Of a DNA stretch of 64,000 bases, positions 26,993 through 37,509 are shown piece after piece. How positions within the stretch are numbered: position 1 is the first letter of the stretch; every line of letters begins with the position of its first letter. The translations under genes and the position numbers were made by a program. Source of the stretch: Mycolicibacterium sp. (GTDB lineage Bacteria > Actinomycetota > Actinomycetes > Mycobacteriales > Mycobacteriaceae); contig JACJWN010000010.1 of the NCBI GenBank assembly GCA_020637165.1, positions 124,001 to 188,000 on the forward strand, given 5' to 3'. Under the pieces are notes generated by a model. That model was given only the letters and a program-made list of their open reading frames with translations, did no database searches and had not been told where the DNA came from.

Positions 26993-27772
26993 TTACGTCC
27001 AGGCGCTCCAGAACCGGGTGAGTTCCATGCCGAGGCCGACCAGCCCGCGCGGAACCCCGAACAGGTCGAACAGGCCGAAAACGCCGGCGAAGAACCACCG
27101 GTTCGGGCCGGGGGCGAGCAGCAGCACCACCAGGATCAGAAACCCGAACTGTTTGGCCGGCTCCAGGGCGCGCTGGGTCGCCGGGCTCAGGTGCGGTTCC
27201 AGCGCGGCGAACCCGTCGAGGCCCGGAATCGGCAACAGGTTCAGCGCCAGCGCGGTGATCTGCAGGAAACCCAGGAAGGCCACGCCGGCCCAGAACACCG
27301 CGTGGTCGGGATCGAAGAACAGCCGCGTCGCGCCCAGCAACAGTACCGCCAGCACCAGGTTGGCCGTGGGCCCGGCCAGGTTGACGATGGTGCGCTGCCG
27401 GGGGGTCATGAACCCGGTCCGCAGATACACCGCCCCGCCGGGCAGGCCGATGCCACCTAGCGCGATGAACAACAGCGGCAGCCCCAGCGACAGCAGGGGA
27501 TGGGAGTACTTCAGCGGGTTGAGCGTCAGATACCCGCGCGCCTGCACGCCATGGTCCCCGAAGCGCCACGCGCTGTAGGCGTGCCCGAACTCGTGCAGGC
27601 ACAGCGACACCAGCCATCCGGCGATGACGAACACAAACACCCCGACGTAGGCCATCGGCCGTGAGGTGTTGGCCGCCGACCAGGCCATGCCCCCGCCGAC
27701 GGCGGTGAGTCCCAGCAGCGCCAGGAAGACCGGGCTCGGGCGCACCGATTGGTGCAGCGGTGCGACGCTCAC
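26993..27772 (-). CDS. Site-2 protease family (M50) membrane protein
   Basis: A 259-aa intramembrane metalloprotease (Rv0359-like). The zinc motif HEFGH (in LVSLCLHEFGHAYSAW) and the second ligand motif NLLPIPGLDG are intact, in hydrophobic surroundings with about six transmembrane segments. No PDZ domain, unlike Rip1, so it is a short form. The GTG 27772 (MSVAPLHQS) is the likely start. It is divergent from the P450 gene with 49 bp between them. The substrate is unknown. Confidence 0.92.
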   Translation of the reverse strand: MSVAPLHQSVRPSPVFLALLGLTAVGGGMAWSAANTSRPMAYVGVFVFVIAGWLVSLCLHEFGHAYSAWRFGDHGVQARGYLTLNPLKYSHPLLSLGLPLLFIALGGIGLPGGAVYLRTGFMTPRQRTIVNLAGPTANLVLAVLLLGATRLFFDPDHAVFWAGVAFLGFLQITALALNLLPIPGLDGFAALEPHLSPATQRALEPAKQFGFLILVVLLLAPGPNRWFFAGVFGLFDLFGVPRGLVGLGMELTRFWSAWT

Positions 27773-27821
27773 GGCACCGAACGTACCGAACCGCAGGGCG
27801 GGGATATGGCATCGTTCGGTT

Positions 27822-29165
27822 ATGCGTCCACCGGCACTCCCGGCGCCCAGGGGTCTGTCCCCGATTTTCGGTGGTCTCTACGCCGCCGCCTACGGGCTCG
27901 GCGGGCAGCAGTTGGTGGCCGGGCTGGTGCGCCGGTTCGGTCCGGTGGTGGCTTTGCCGGTCCTCGGATTCGGGCCGGTGGTCGCCGTGGCCGATCCCGA
28001 TCTGGTCCGGCAGGTGTTCGCCGCCAAACCCGACGTGCTGCTCGGCGGCGAGGGAGTCGGGCCCGCCGCGGCCGTCTACGGTTCCCGGTCGATGTTCGTC
28101 CAGGAGGAACCCGAGCATCTGCGCCGTCGCAAACTGCTGACTCCGCCACTGCACGGCGCGGCGCTGTCGGACTATGTGCCGATCATCGAGGAGGCCACCC
28201 GTACCGCCATGGCGCGCTGGCCGGTCGGCGTGCCCATGCGAATGCTCGAGGCCGCCCGAGAGCTGACCCTCGAAGTGATCGTCCGCGTCATGTTCGGCCT
28301 CGACGACCCGGCCCAGATCGCCAGGGCGGGCAAGCCGTTCGACGATCTGCTGGCGCTGGCGATCTCCGAGGAGACCGCGGTGCGCTACGCGGCGCGCCGG
28401 CTGGGTGCGCTGAAGAGGTGGGGCCGGCTGACCTCGATCAACCGCCGCGTCGATGAGGTGCTTCTACCGCTCATCGCGGCTCGGCGCGCCGATCCGCACC
28501 GCGCGGCAGGCATTCTCGGGATGCTGGTCGACGCCCGGGGTGAGGGCGGGGAAAGGCTGTCGGACAAAGAGATTCGTGCCGACGTCGTCACGTTGGTTCT
28601 GGCCGGGCACGAGACCACCGCGACCACCCTGGCCTGGGTCGTCGACCTGCTGCTGCACCATCGGCAGGCCCTGGACCGGGTTCGCGCCGAGGCGATCTCC
28701 GGAGAGACCGGCTACACCCAGGCGGTGATCAACGAAACCCTGCGGCTGTGGCCGCCGGCACCGATCACCGGCCGGATGACGGCCGACCGCTACCAACTAG
28801 GCGACTACACCCTGGATCCGGGCACCCGCATCGTTGTGCTCCTCGACGCGGTCAACCGCGATCCGCGCACCTACCCCGACCCCGACCAGTTCCGCCCGGA
28901 GCGGTTCCTCAACGCCAAGCCCGCGCCGTACGCATGGATCCCCTTCGGCGGCGGTATCAAGCGCTGCATCGGCGCGAACTTCGCGATGACCGAGTTGGTC
29001 ACCGTCCTGCACACCCTGCTGCGCGAGGGCGATCTCGAAGCGGTCAGCGACCGCCCGGAGAGCCCGCCGTGGCACGCCGCCCCGGTGCTGGTGCCCCGCA
29101 ACGGCACCCGGGTCTACTTCCGTCCGGCCGAATCGCCGCAGCCGGCCGGACAGGGCCGGAGCTGA
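27822..29165 (+). CDS. Cytochrome P450
   Basis: A 447-aa soluble P450. The I-helix motif is LVLAGHETTATTLAW; ExxR is in INETLRLWP; the haem-binding loop FGGGIKRCIGANFA carries the thiolate Cys. ATG 27822 is consistent with the family and yields MRPPALPAPRGLSPIFGGLY. Redox partners are not adjacent. The substrate is undetermined; the family assignment (CYP number) would need alignment. Confidence 0.95.
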   Translation: MRPPALPAPRGLSPIFGGLYAAAYGLGGQQLVAGLVRRFGPVVALPVLGFGPVVAVADPDLVRQVFAAKPDVLLGGEGVGPAAAVYGSRSMFVQEEPEHLRRRKLLTPPLHGAALSDYVPIIEEATRTAMARWPVGVPMRMLEAARELTLEVIVRVMFGLDDPAQIARAGKPFDDLLALAISEETAVRYAARRLGALKRWGRLTSINRRVDEVLLPLIAARRADPHRAAGILGMLVDARGEGGERLSDKEIRADVVTLVLAGHETTATTLAWVVDLLLHHRQALDRVRAEAISGETGYTQAVINETLRLWPPAPITGRMTADRYQLGDYTLDPGTRIVVLLDAVNRDPRTYPDPDQFRPERFLNAKPAPYAWIPFGGGIKRCIGANFAMTELVTVLHTLLREGDLEAVSDRPESPPWHAAPVLVPRNGTRVYFRPAESPQPAGQGRS

Positions 29166-29181
29166 ACCGCGGGGCCGAACT

Positions 29182-29796
29182 TCAGCCCACCCGCAGCCAC
29201 CCGGTGGTGTGCCGGTAAAACGTCGAACGCTTCAGCTCGCGCGCCCCGGGCACCCCGTCGCGGACGACCCGGACGCCGGTGGTGCCCAACTGGGCGGCCC
29301 GGCCGCTGACCCATCGGCGCCGGGGTCCGGCGAGCACCGCCGCGCGCAACCCCGGCATCGCGGCCGTCGGCTCGATCCGGACCGCGCTCACCGCGCCGTC
29401 GAAGAGCACGGTGTCGTCGACCACAGCCTCACCGTGCAGCCGATCGGCACCCTCCGGGGGGAGCCACAACGCCGAGCCGACCAGTGCGGTGCCGGTGTCG
29501 TCGCGCACCAGCGGAACCCGACGGGCCGCGTCCTTGACGGCCCGCCGTGCGTGCAGCGGCCGGAGGGGTCCGTCCGGAACGTGGGCGACCTCGACGTCGA
29601 GCCGATCGGTCCGCATCAGCCGGGTCAGCACCGCGGCGAGGTCGGAATCGGTGCCGAGCACCACCACCCGCCGCGTGCCCGCGGTCGCGGCGTCGATCTC
29701 CGGGCCGCCGCCGACGTCCCGGGACGCCAGGGCGGCCAGTGCGCGAGGTACCGGGCGCCCGGTGAAGCGCAACACGACGACGTCGGTCTCGATCAA
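29182..29796 (-). CDS. Conserved protein (Rv0358-like)
   Basis: A 204-aa protein with no assigned function, convergent with the P450 gene and divergent from purA as Rv0358 is beside purA in M. tuberculosis. The N-terminal half is alpha/beta (DVVVLRFTGRPVP, RRVVVLGTDSDLAAVLTRLM); the C-terminal part (RWVSGRAAQLG, FYRHTTGWLRVG) looks beta-rich with Arg/Trp. It reads like a lipid-kinase-like (diacylglycerol kinase) fold fragment, but without a clear motif. I take TTG 29796 as start because AGGAG lies 5 nt upstream; a GTG at 29802 touches the AGGAG directly. Confidence 0.75.
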   Translation of the reverse strand: MIETDVVVLRFTGRPVPRALAALASRDVGGGPEIDAATAGTRRVVVLGTDSDLAAVLTRLMRTDRLDVEVAHVPDGPLRPLHARRAVKDAARRVPLVRDDTGTALVGSALWLPPEGADRLHGEAVVDDTVLFDGAVSAVRIEPTAAMPGLRAAVLAGPRRRWVSGRAAQLGTTGVRVVRDGVPGARELKRSTFYRHTTGWLRVG

Positions 29797-29829
29797 GGAC
29801 ACTCCTGCTGCCGGGCTCCGATAGGCTGA

Positions 29830-31847
<2,018 letters not shown>

Positions 31848-31866
31848 GGTCTGCCACCATGGCGGG

Positions 31867-32535
31867 ATGGCCGACACCCTCCCGCCGTCCGTACACCGTC
31901 TGACCACCCCGCGAGCCGCTGCCCTCGCCGGCGTTCTGTTCGCGCTGGTGTTCGGCGCCGCGATCATCCTGATCCGGATCTCGCTGCCGGAGGGCGCCGA
32001 ACCCGGCTCGCAGTGGCTGGAGGCCGGCGGGCCCAAGATCAGGCTGGCCGCTGAGCTGATGCCGTTCGCCGGCATCTGCTTCCTGTGGTTCATCGGGGTG
32101 GTGCGGGTCAATCTCGGGCAACTCGAGGACAGGTTCTTTTCCACCGTGGCCGTCGGCAGCGGGCTGTTGTTCCTGGCGATGATGTTCGCCTCGTCGGCGG
32201 TGGGCGCCGCGCTGGCCACCGCCCAGCATTCGCTGGACGTGTCGATGGCCGGATCCGATGCCGCGGTGTTCGGCCAGATGCTGCAGTTGAAGCTGTCCAA
32301 GACCTACGCGGTTCGGATGGCGGCGGTGTTCATGATGTCGCTGGCCACCATCTGGCTGCGCACCGGACTGATGCCGCGCTGGCTGGGGATCCTCAGCTAC
32401 CTGGCGGGAGTGACGCTGATCGTCGGCGCTGATGTCAGCATGTGGCTGACGCTGGTGTTCCCGGCCTGGGTGCTGATCGTCAGTGTGCTCCTGCTGAGCC
32501 GGGCCGGGCTCTTCGAGAGGCATCATCAGGGTTGA
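31867..32535 (+). CDS. Integral membrane protein of unknown function
   Basis: A 222-aa protein with five or six transmembrane helices (AAALAGVLFALVFGAAIILI, LAAELMPFAGICFLWFIGVV, LLFLAMMFASSAVGAALA, MAAVFMMSLATIWL, and two near the C-terminus). No recognised motif. Its last 56 bp overlap the 3' end of the convergent MMPL gene, so the last 18 residues are encoded opposite that gene. The start at 31867 is 19 bp after the thioesterase stop. Confidence 0.8.
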   Translation: MADTLPPSVHRLTTPRAAALAGVLFALVFGAAIILIRISLPEGAEPGSQWLEAGGPKIRLAAELMPFAGICFLWFIGVVRVNLGQLEDRFFSTVAVGSGLLFLAMMFASSAVGAALATAQHSLDVSMAGSDAAVFGQMLQLKLSKTYAVRMAAVFMMSLATIWLRTGLMPRWLGILSYLAGVTLIVGADVSMWLTLVFPAWVLIVSVLLLSRAGLFERHHQG

Positions 32536-34645
32536 GCGCGGCCGGAATTCGGTCGGTGTTCTCTATGTCCTCGGCCTTGAACACCGGCCACCAGATACGC
32601 GGTCCGATCAGCGTGAACAGCGCCGGGATCACCACGGTGCGCACCACGAACGTGTCCAGCAGGATGCCCAGGCCGACGATGATGCCCAGTTGGGTCAGCG
32701 CGATCAGCGGCAGCACGCCCAGCACCGCGAACACCGCGGCCAGCACGATCCCGGCACTGGTGATCACCGCGCCGGTCGCCGAGACCGCCCGCACGATGCC
32801 GCCCCGGGTGCCGTGCAATGGGGTCTCCTCCTTGGCCCGGGTCACCAGGAAGATCGTGTAGTCCACCCCCAGGGCCACCAGGAACAGGAACGCGAACAAC
32901 GTGGTGGTGTTGTCCAGCGCGGGAAATCCCAGCAGATGGATGCTCACCCAACTGCCCAGGCCCAGCGCGGCCAGGGTTGACAGGGCGGTGGCGCCCACCA
33001 GGACCAGCGGGGCCAGCGCGGCGCGCAGCAGGACGTAGAGCACCACGAGCACCACGGCCAGGATCGCCGGGATGATCACCATCTGGTCGCGGACGGCGGC
33101 CCGTTTGGCGTCCAGTGCCTGGGCGTCGGAGCCGCCCACCAGGGCGCCGGGATCGGCGCGGTGCACCGAATCGCGCAGCGCGGTGATGGTGTCGAAGGCC
33201 TGCGGGGTGGCCGGGGCGGCGTCCAGCACGACCTGCCACTGGGTCAGTCCGTCCTCGGAGACCCCGCCCGGCTGCACCGAGGCGATCCCCGGGGTGGACT
33301 GGATCGCCGCGCCCACCGCCTCGGCCCGGTCGGTGTCGCCGATCACCCGGGTGGGATCGGTCAGGCCGCTGGGAAAGTGCGCCGACAACGTCTTGAAACC
33401 GTCGACCGAGTCGGCCGTCACCCGGAACTGGTCGATCAGCGACAGCCCGATCGGGGTGCCGATGACCCCGGCGGCCAGCACGCCCAGGCTCAGGATGGAC
33501 GCGGTTGCCACCCGGCCAGCGTGGCCGGACACCCAGTCGGCCACCCGGTGCCAGGCGCCGGTGGTGGTGATCTCCTCGGCGCCGACGCGGGGGATGAACG
33601 GCCAGAACAACTTCGGCCCGAACAGTGCCAGCAGCGGCGGCAGCACCAGCAGCACGAACACCGCGGCCACGACCAGCCCGGCGGCGGCCTGCGCACCGAG
33701 GCTGCGGGTGGTCGGCGAACTGGCCAGCAGCAGGGTGAGCAGGGCCAGCACCACCGTGGCGTTGCTGGCCAGGATCGCCGGCCCGGCGAAACGCACCGCG
33801 GTCTGCAGCGCCCGGCGGTGGTCCGGGGTGCGGCGCAGCTCCTCGCGGTAGCGCGAGATCAGCAGCAGCGCGTAGTTGGTTCCGGCCCCGAAGACCAGCA
33901 CGCTGGTGATCCCCGAGGTAGACCCGTCGCCGCCGAGTCCGGCCGCCTCGGCCACCGCCGCGCCCACCACCGCCGCGATCCGGTCGGCGAAGGCGATGAC
34001 CAGCAGCGGCACCAGCCAGAGCACCGGGGAGCGGTAGGTGACGATCAGCAGCAGCGCCACCACCAGGCCGGTGACCGCCAGCAGCGTGATGTTGGCGCCC
34101 GAGAACGAGTTGGCGATATCGGCCCCGAACGCGGGTCCGCCGGTCACGCTGGCCACCAGTCCCGCGGGCAGGCCGTCGCGGGCGGCCTCCCGGAGGGCCT
34201 TGACGGTGTCGGACAGATCGAATCCGGTCAGGTCGGGTCGCAGCGGCACCGGCGCCAGGGCGGCCTCGCCGTCCTCGGAGGGAATCGGGGGCACCGGCGG
34301 GCCCGGGGCGACGCCGGGCACCGCGGCCATCCGGTCTCGGGCCTGCCCGGCGGCCGCGAGATCCTCGGGGGAGAGCCTCGCGCCGTCGTCGCGGCTGATC
34401 ACCAGCAGCACCGGCGCGCTGTCCCCGCCCGGGAAACGCTTGACCAAGTCGGCCGCCCGGGCCGACTCGGCGGCAGGTGGCAGCACCACCGGCGACTGCT
34501 CGGCCGAACCGCTCTGCGGGATCACGCCCAGCAATGCGCCGCCGACTGCGGCGACCACCAGCGCCAACACCCACGATCGCGGCCCGCAGACCAGGCTCGC
34601 GAGACGGTCCCACAGCGGACGGCGAACTTCCGGTGCGCGGTGCAT
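32480..34645 (-). CDS. MMPL/RND-superfamily exporter
   Basis: A 721-aa RND-type exporter. Two halves each with a transmembrane bundle: residues about 25-330 with VLVFGAGTNYALLLISRYREEL and about 370-700 with VALGVDYTIFLVTRAKEE, the paired MMPL proton-relay-like signatures. N-terminal signal-anchor at about 25-45. Shorter than MmpL3-like proteins (about 950 aa) and similar to the YdfJ/ActII-3 type. A large extracytoplasmic loop (about residues 45-175) carries EDGEAALAPVPLRPDL. It may export a lipid or drug; no substrate evidence. ATG 34645. Its 3' end overlaps the convergent membrane gene by 56 bp. Confidence 0.93.
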   Translation of the reverse strand: MHRAPEVRRPLWDRLASLVCGPRSWVLALVVAAVGGALLGVIPQSGSAEQSPVVLPPAAESARAADLVKRFPGGDSAPVLLVISRDDGARLSPEDLAAAGQARDRMAAVPGVAPGPPVPPIPSEDGEAALAPVPLRPDLTGFDLSDTVKALREAARDGLPAGLVASVTGGPAFGADIANSFSGANITLLAVTGLVVALLLIVTYRSPVLWLVPLLVIAFADRIAAVVGAAVAEAAGLGGDGSTSGITSVLVFGAGTNYALLLISRYREELRRTPDHRRALQTAVRFAGPAILASNATVVLALLTLLLASSPTTRSLGAQAAAGLVVAAVFVLLVLPPLLALFGPKLFWPFIPRVGAEEITTTGAWHRVADWVSGHAGRVATASILSLGVLAAGVIGTPIGLSLIDQFRVTADSVDGFKTLSAHFPSGLTDPTRVIGDTDRAEAVGAAIQSTPGIASVQPGGVSEDGLTQWQVVLDAAPATPQAFDTITALRDSVHRADPGALVGGSDAQALDAKRAAVRDQMVIIPAILAVVLVVLYVLLRAALAPLVLVGATALSTLAALGLGSWVSIHLLGFPALDNTTTLFAFLFLVALGVDYTIFLVTRAKEETPLHGTRGGIVRAVSATGAVITSAGIVLAAVFAVLGVLPLIALTQLGIIVGLGILLDTFVVRTVVIPALFTLIGPRIWWPVFKAEDIENTDRIPAALNPDDASRRARPGSAGAH

Positions 34646-34681
34646 GCCGTCATCACATCACGCGCCGATAGGGTCGGGCGG

Positions 34682-35794
34682 GTGCTCGACACTCTCGCCG
34701 TGGCGAATTACCGATCGTTGCGGCACCTCGTGGTGCCGTTGCGCCGCTGCACCGTGGTCACCGGGCCCAACGGCGCCGGCAAGTCCGGTCTGTACCGGGC
34801 GCTGCGGTTGCTGGCCGACATGGCGCGCAACGGCGCGGTCAACGCACTGGCCCGGGAGGGCGGCCTGGCCTCGACGATGTGGGCCGGTCCGGGCCGCGGC
34901 GGGCCGGTCAGTCTGCGCCTCGGTTTCGCCGGGGCGGAGCTCGGCTACGCGGTGGACCTCGGCCTGCCGCAGGAGGGCAACACCGCCTTCGCGTTGGATC
35001 CGCAGATCAAGGCCGAGGCGCTGTGGGCCGGACCGGTGCTGCGTCCAGCCGCGCTGATCGCCGAGCGGGCCGGCCCGATGGTGCGGGTGCGCGACGACGA
35101 GGACCGCTGGCGGACTGCGTCCACCGGATTGCGGCCCTACGACAGTATGGTCAGCCAGACCGCCGACCCCAGGGTGGCACCGGAGTTGTTGGCCCTGCGG
35201 GATCGGATGCGGTCCTGGCGGTTCTACGACCATGTGCGCACCGATGGCGAGGCGCCCGCGCGGCAGCCCCGGATCGGTACCCGCACCATGGTGCTGGGCG
35301 CCGATGGGGCCGATCTGGCGGCCGCCTGGCAGACCATCGACGAGATCGGCGACGCCGCGGCGCTGGCCGAGTCGGTCGACGCCGCCTTCCCGGGGAGCAG
35401 CGTGCACATCGCCGTCACCGACGGCCGGTTCGAGTTGACGCTGCGCCAGCCCGGCATGCTGCGGCCACTGACCGCCGCCGAACTGTCCGACGGCACGTTG
35501 CGCTACCTGCTGTGGGTGGCCGCCCTGCTCTCCCCGCGGCCGGCCGGGCTGACGGTGCTCAACGAGCCGGAGTCCAGCCTTCATCCGGACCTGCTGCCGG
35601 CGCTGGCCGCCCTGATCACCCGGGCCTCCGAAACCGCCCAGATCGTGGTCGTCACCCACTCGGCCGACCTGGTGGCCGCACTGCGGGGCGATGACGTCGG
35701 TCTGCTGGAACTCACCCGGCGCGACGGGCAGACGGTGGTCGAGGGCCAGGGGCCGCTCGACGAACCGGCCTGGCACTGGCCGGGCCGCAACTGA
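34682..35794 (+). CDS. AAA ATPase of the ABC/SMC-like class (RecF/OLD-like)
   Basis: A 370-aa ATPase. Walker A GPNGAGKSGLYR (residues 28-39), Walker B LTVLNEPESSLHPDLLP (about 299-315), the switch H in VVVTHSADLV, and a signature-like LSDGTLRYLLW. It has the compact RecF/AAA15-21 head without a long coiled coil or a nuclease (TOPRIM) domain. Such proteins are often anti-phage or repair-linked, but no partner gene is next to it: MMPL divergent, a small membrane protein downstream. GTG 34682 gives VLDTLAVANYRSLRHLVVPL, the family N-terminus. I cannot say what it acts on. Confidence 0.88.
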   Translation: MLDTLAVANYRSLRHLVVPLRRCTVVTGPNGAGKSGLYRALRLLADMARNGAVNALAREGGLASTMWAGPGRGGPVSLRLGFAGAELGYAVDLGLPQEGNTAFALDPQIKAEALWAGPVLRPAALIAERAGPMVRVRDDEDRWRTASTGLRPYDSMVSQTADPRVAPELLALRDRMRSWRFYDHVRTDGEAPARQPRIGTRTMVLGADGADLAAAWQTIDEIGDAAALAESVDAAFPGSSVHIAVTDGRFELTLRQPGMLRPLTAAELSDGTLRYLLWVAALLSPRPAGLTVLNEPESSLHPDLLPALAALITRASETAQIVVVTHSADLVAALRGDDVGLLELTRRDGQTVVEGQGPLDEPAWHWPGRN

Positions 35795-35828
35795 GCCGCC
35801 GGGTGCCGGGAGCCTATCCTTTCCGGCT

Positions 35829-36266
35829 ATGACCGAACCCGACGACGACCGGTCCACCGCGATGCCGATCCTCGCCGCTCTGGCGATCGTGGGGATCGCC
35901 CTGGCCGCGGTGTTCCTGGTGCGTCTTTTCCGGGGCGACGAAGAGCCCGACGCGGATCAGGTCGGCCTGGCCACGGTGGGCCAGAACGACGCGCTGCAGC
36001 GCGCGGATTACACGGACTTCCGCACCTTCACCTGCACGGCCCAGCAGGGCAACGAGATTCAGGTGATTGCCGACCAGCGGCGGTCGGTCGAGGCCAAGGG
36101 CGCCCGGTTCGTCGACGACGTCACTGACGTTGCGGTGACCGGCGACCGTGCCACCGCCACCGTGGTGTACCACTTCGAGAAGTCCCCCGACGACAAGGTG
36201 TCCGCGCCGATGACCTTCGTCCGGGAGGACGGCGCGTGGAAGGTCTGCTCGCCCGGTCCGCGGTAG
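35829..36266 (+). CDS. Membrane-anchored extracytoplasmic protein
   Basis: A 145-aa protein with one N-terminal transmembrane helix (MPILAALAIVGIALAAVFLV, residues about 12-31) and an outside domain of about 110 residues: RADYTDFRTFTCTAQQG and YHFEKSPDD...VSAPMTFVREDGAWKVC. It resembles the SnoaL/NTF2-like domain of Rv0361-type mycobacterial proteins, with two Cys (FTC, KVC) able to form a disulfide. ATG 35829. Function unknown. It is 35 bp after the ATPase gene. Confidence 0.75.
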   Translation: MTEPDDDRSTAMPILAALAIVGIALAAVFLVRLFRGDEEPDADQVGLATVGQNDALQRADYTDFRTFTCTAQQGNEIQVIADQRRSVEAKGARFVDDVTDVAVTGDRATATVVYHFEKSPDDKVSAPMTFVREDGAWKVCSPGPR

Positions 36267-36340
36267 CAGGGCCACGAGACTGTTCGGCGTTGTAGCGTAA
36301 GGGTCGAATCGCCGCGTGGATGCGCGCTGGAGGGGACGAT

Positions 36341-36655
36341 ATGGACCGACCGGACGCCCGCGAGATGTACGACTTGCACGCGCGGCTGTGCAAGGCGATC
36401 GCCGACCCCAAACGACTGCTGATCATCGACGCACTGCGTGACGGTGAACGCTCCGTCGGGGAGATCGCCGAAGGACTCGGCCTGTCCCAGCCGAACACCA
36501 GCCAGCACCTGGCCGTCCTGCGGGAGCGCAAAGTAGTGACGGCCACCCGGTCGGGCACCACGGTCTTCTATTCGCTCAACGGCCACAAGGTCATCGACGC
36601 CATCGACCTTTTGCGCTCGTTCATGGCCGAGTCGATAGCCGCCGGTGTGAACTGA
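36341..36655 (+). CDS. ArsR family transcriptional regulator
   Basis: A 104-aa winged-helix regulator: helix-turn-helix region EIAEGLGLSQPNTSQHLAVL and recognition wing KVVTATRSGTTVFYSL. The ELCVCDL-type Cys motif of arsenic/cadmium sensors is absent and there is only one Cys (ARLCKA), so it is not a classical metal sensor; a redox or other signal is possible. ATG 36341 is supported by GGAGGGGA 5 nt upstream; an in-frame ATG at 36320 is worse. The gene converges with the DUF202 pair. Confidence 0.9.
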   Translation: MDRPDAREMYDLHARLCKAIADPKRLLIIDALRDGERSVGEIAEGLGLSQPNTSQHLAVLRERKVVTATRSGTTVFYSLNGHKVIDAIDLLRSFMAESIAAGVN

Positions 36656-36662
36656 AGCCCGG

Positions 36663-37019
36663 CTACAGCCGGGACAGTTCGATGCCCACGCCCACACCCA
36701 CGACGGCGACGATGAGCACCATGAACACCGCGGTTCCCGGGACCAGGTAGCGCGAGAGCGGCGTCTGCCCGGCCCGCACCGTCGTCATCACCCGCAGGTA
36801 GCGCTGGCGCACCAGGAACAACCCCGCCACACCGCCGAAGGCGGCCAGGACGATTCCCGGCCACACCGGAAAATGCTGGAGCGCGCACCAGCGTGCCGCC
36901 AGCACCCCGACCGCGATCACCCCCAACGACGTTCGCTGCCAGGCCAGGGCGGTGCGCTCCGCCGGTCCCGCGGCGTCGATCAGCTCCTGGTCGCGATCCG
37001 TCATACGCCGGCTTCTCAT
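36663..37019 (-). CDS. DUF202 membrane protein (second of pair)
   Basis: A 118-aa YidH/DUF202 protein. Conserved AERTALAWQRTSLG sits before two or three transmembrane helices (VIAVGVLAARWCALQ, WPGIVLAAFGGVAGLF, GTAVFMVLIVAVVGVGVGI). The ATG at 37019 overlaps the stop of its partner by 4 bp (ATGA). Some DUF202 members occur in yeast VTC polyphosphate complexes; the bacterial role is unknown. Confidence 0.88.
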   Translation of the reverse strand: MRSRRMTDRDQELIDAAGPAERTALAWQRTSLGVIAVGVLAARWCALQHFPVWPGIVLAAFGGVAGLFLVRQRYLRVMTTVRAGQTPLSRYLVPGTAVFMVLIVAVVGVGVGIELSRL

Positions 37020-37387
37020 ACCCCGGCCTCCGCCAGGTAGATCAGCACGGCGGCCGCCGCGGTGATCACCGCGACCCCGATCATGAGCAACAGCGGCAGT
37101 GGGTCGATCGGCAGCGGCCGGTTCTCCCGCAGCGCCCGTTCGGCCCGGTCCCACCGGACGTAGGCGCCCACCGTGACGACCAGCGACAGCGCCAGCAGCA
37201 GCACGGTGATCGTGATCCGCATCGGCTTGGGCCCGAAGTTGTGGACCAGGCTGGCCAGGGCGACCGCACCTGCCAGCAGGGCCAGACCGGTGCGCAGCCA
37301 GGCCAGGAACGTGCGTTCATTGGCCAGGGTGAACCGGTAGTCGGGATCGTTGCCGACACTCTTGATGGGGGGCCTGCGCCGGATCAT
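37016..37387 (-). CDS. DUF202 membrane protein (first of pair)
   Basis: A 123-aa YidH-like protein with the family signature LANERTFLAWLRTGLALLAG leading into three helices (about residues 28-50, 60-78, 98-118). It probably forms a complex with the co-translated second DUF202 protein. ATG 37387. Divergent from metZ with a 122-bp gap that shows no clear riboswitch or operator. Confidence 0.9.
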   Translation of the reverse strand: MIRRRPPIKSVGNDPDYRFTLANERTFLAWLRTGLALLAGAVALASLVHNFGPKPMRITITVLLLALSLVVTVGAYVRWDRAERALRENRPLPIDPLPLLLMIGVAVITAAAAVLIYLAEAGV

Positions 37388-37509
37388 CGAAGGAGTCCTC
37401 TCGGTGAGCGGCGGATCGCGGGGGCGAGACCGTTCGCCATCCGATCCTCAATTTAACCCGCGGCGGGCGCACGCCGGACGGCTTCGGCCGGTGTGCCAAA
37501 CTCACCTTC

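Noticed and set aside
27666-27821. N-terminal extension of the P450
   Set aside because: The extra 52 residues lie opposite the M50 protease gene and show no P450 features; ATG 27822 is used.
37388-37509. Possible SAM or cobalamin riboswitch before metZ
   Set aside because: I looked for paired arms of a riboswitch and found none; the gap is short and has no conserved core.
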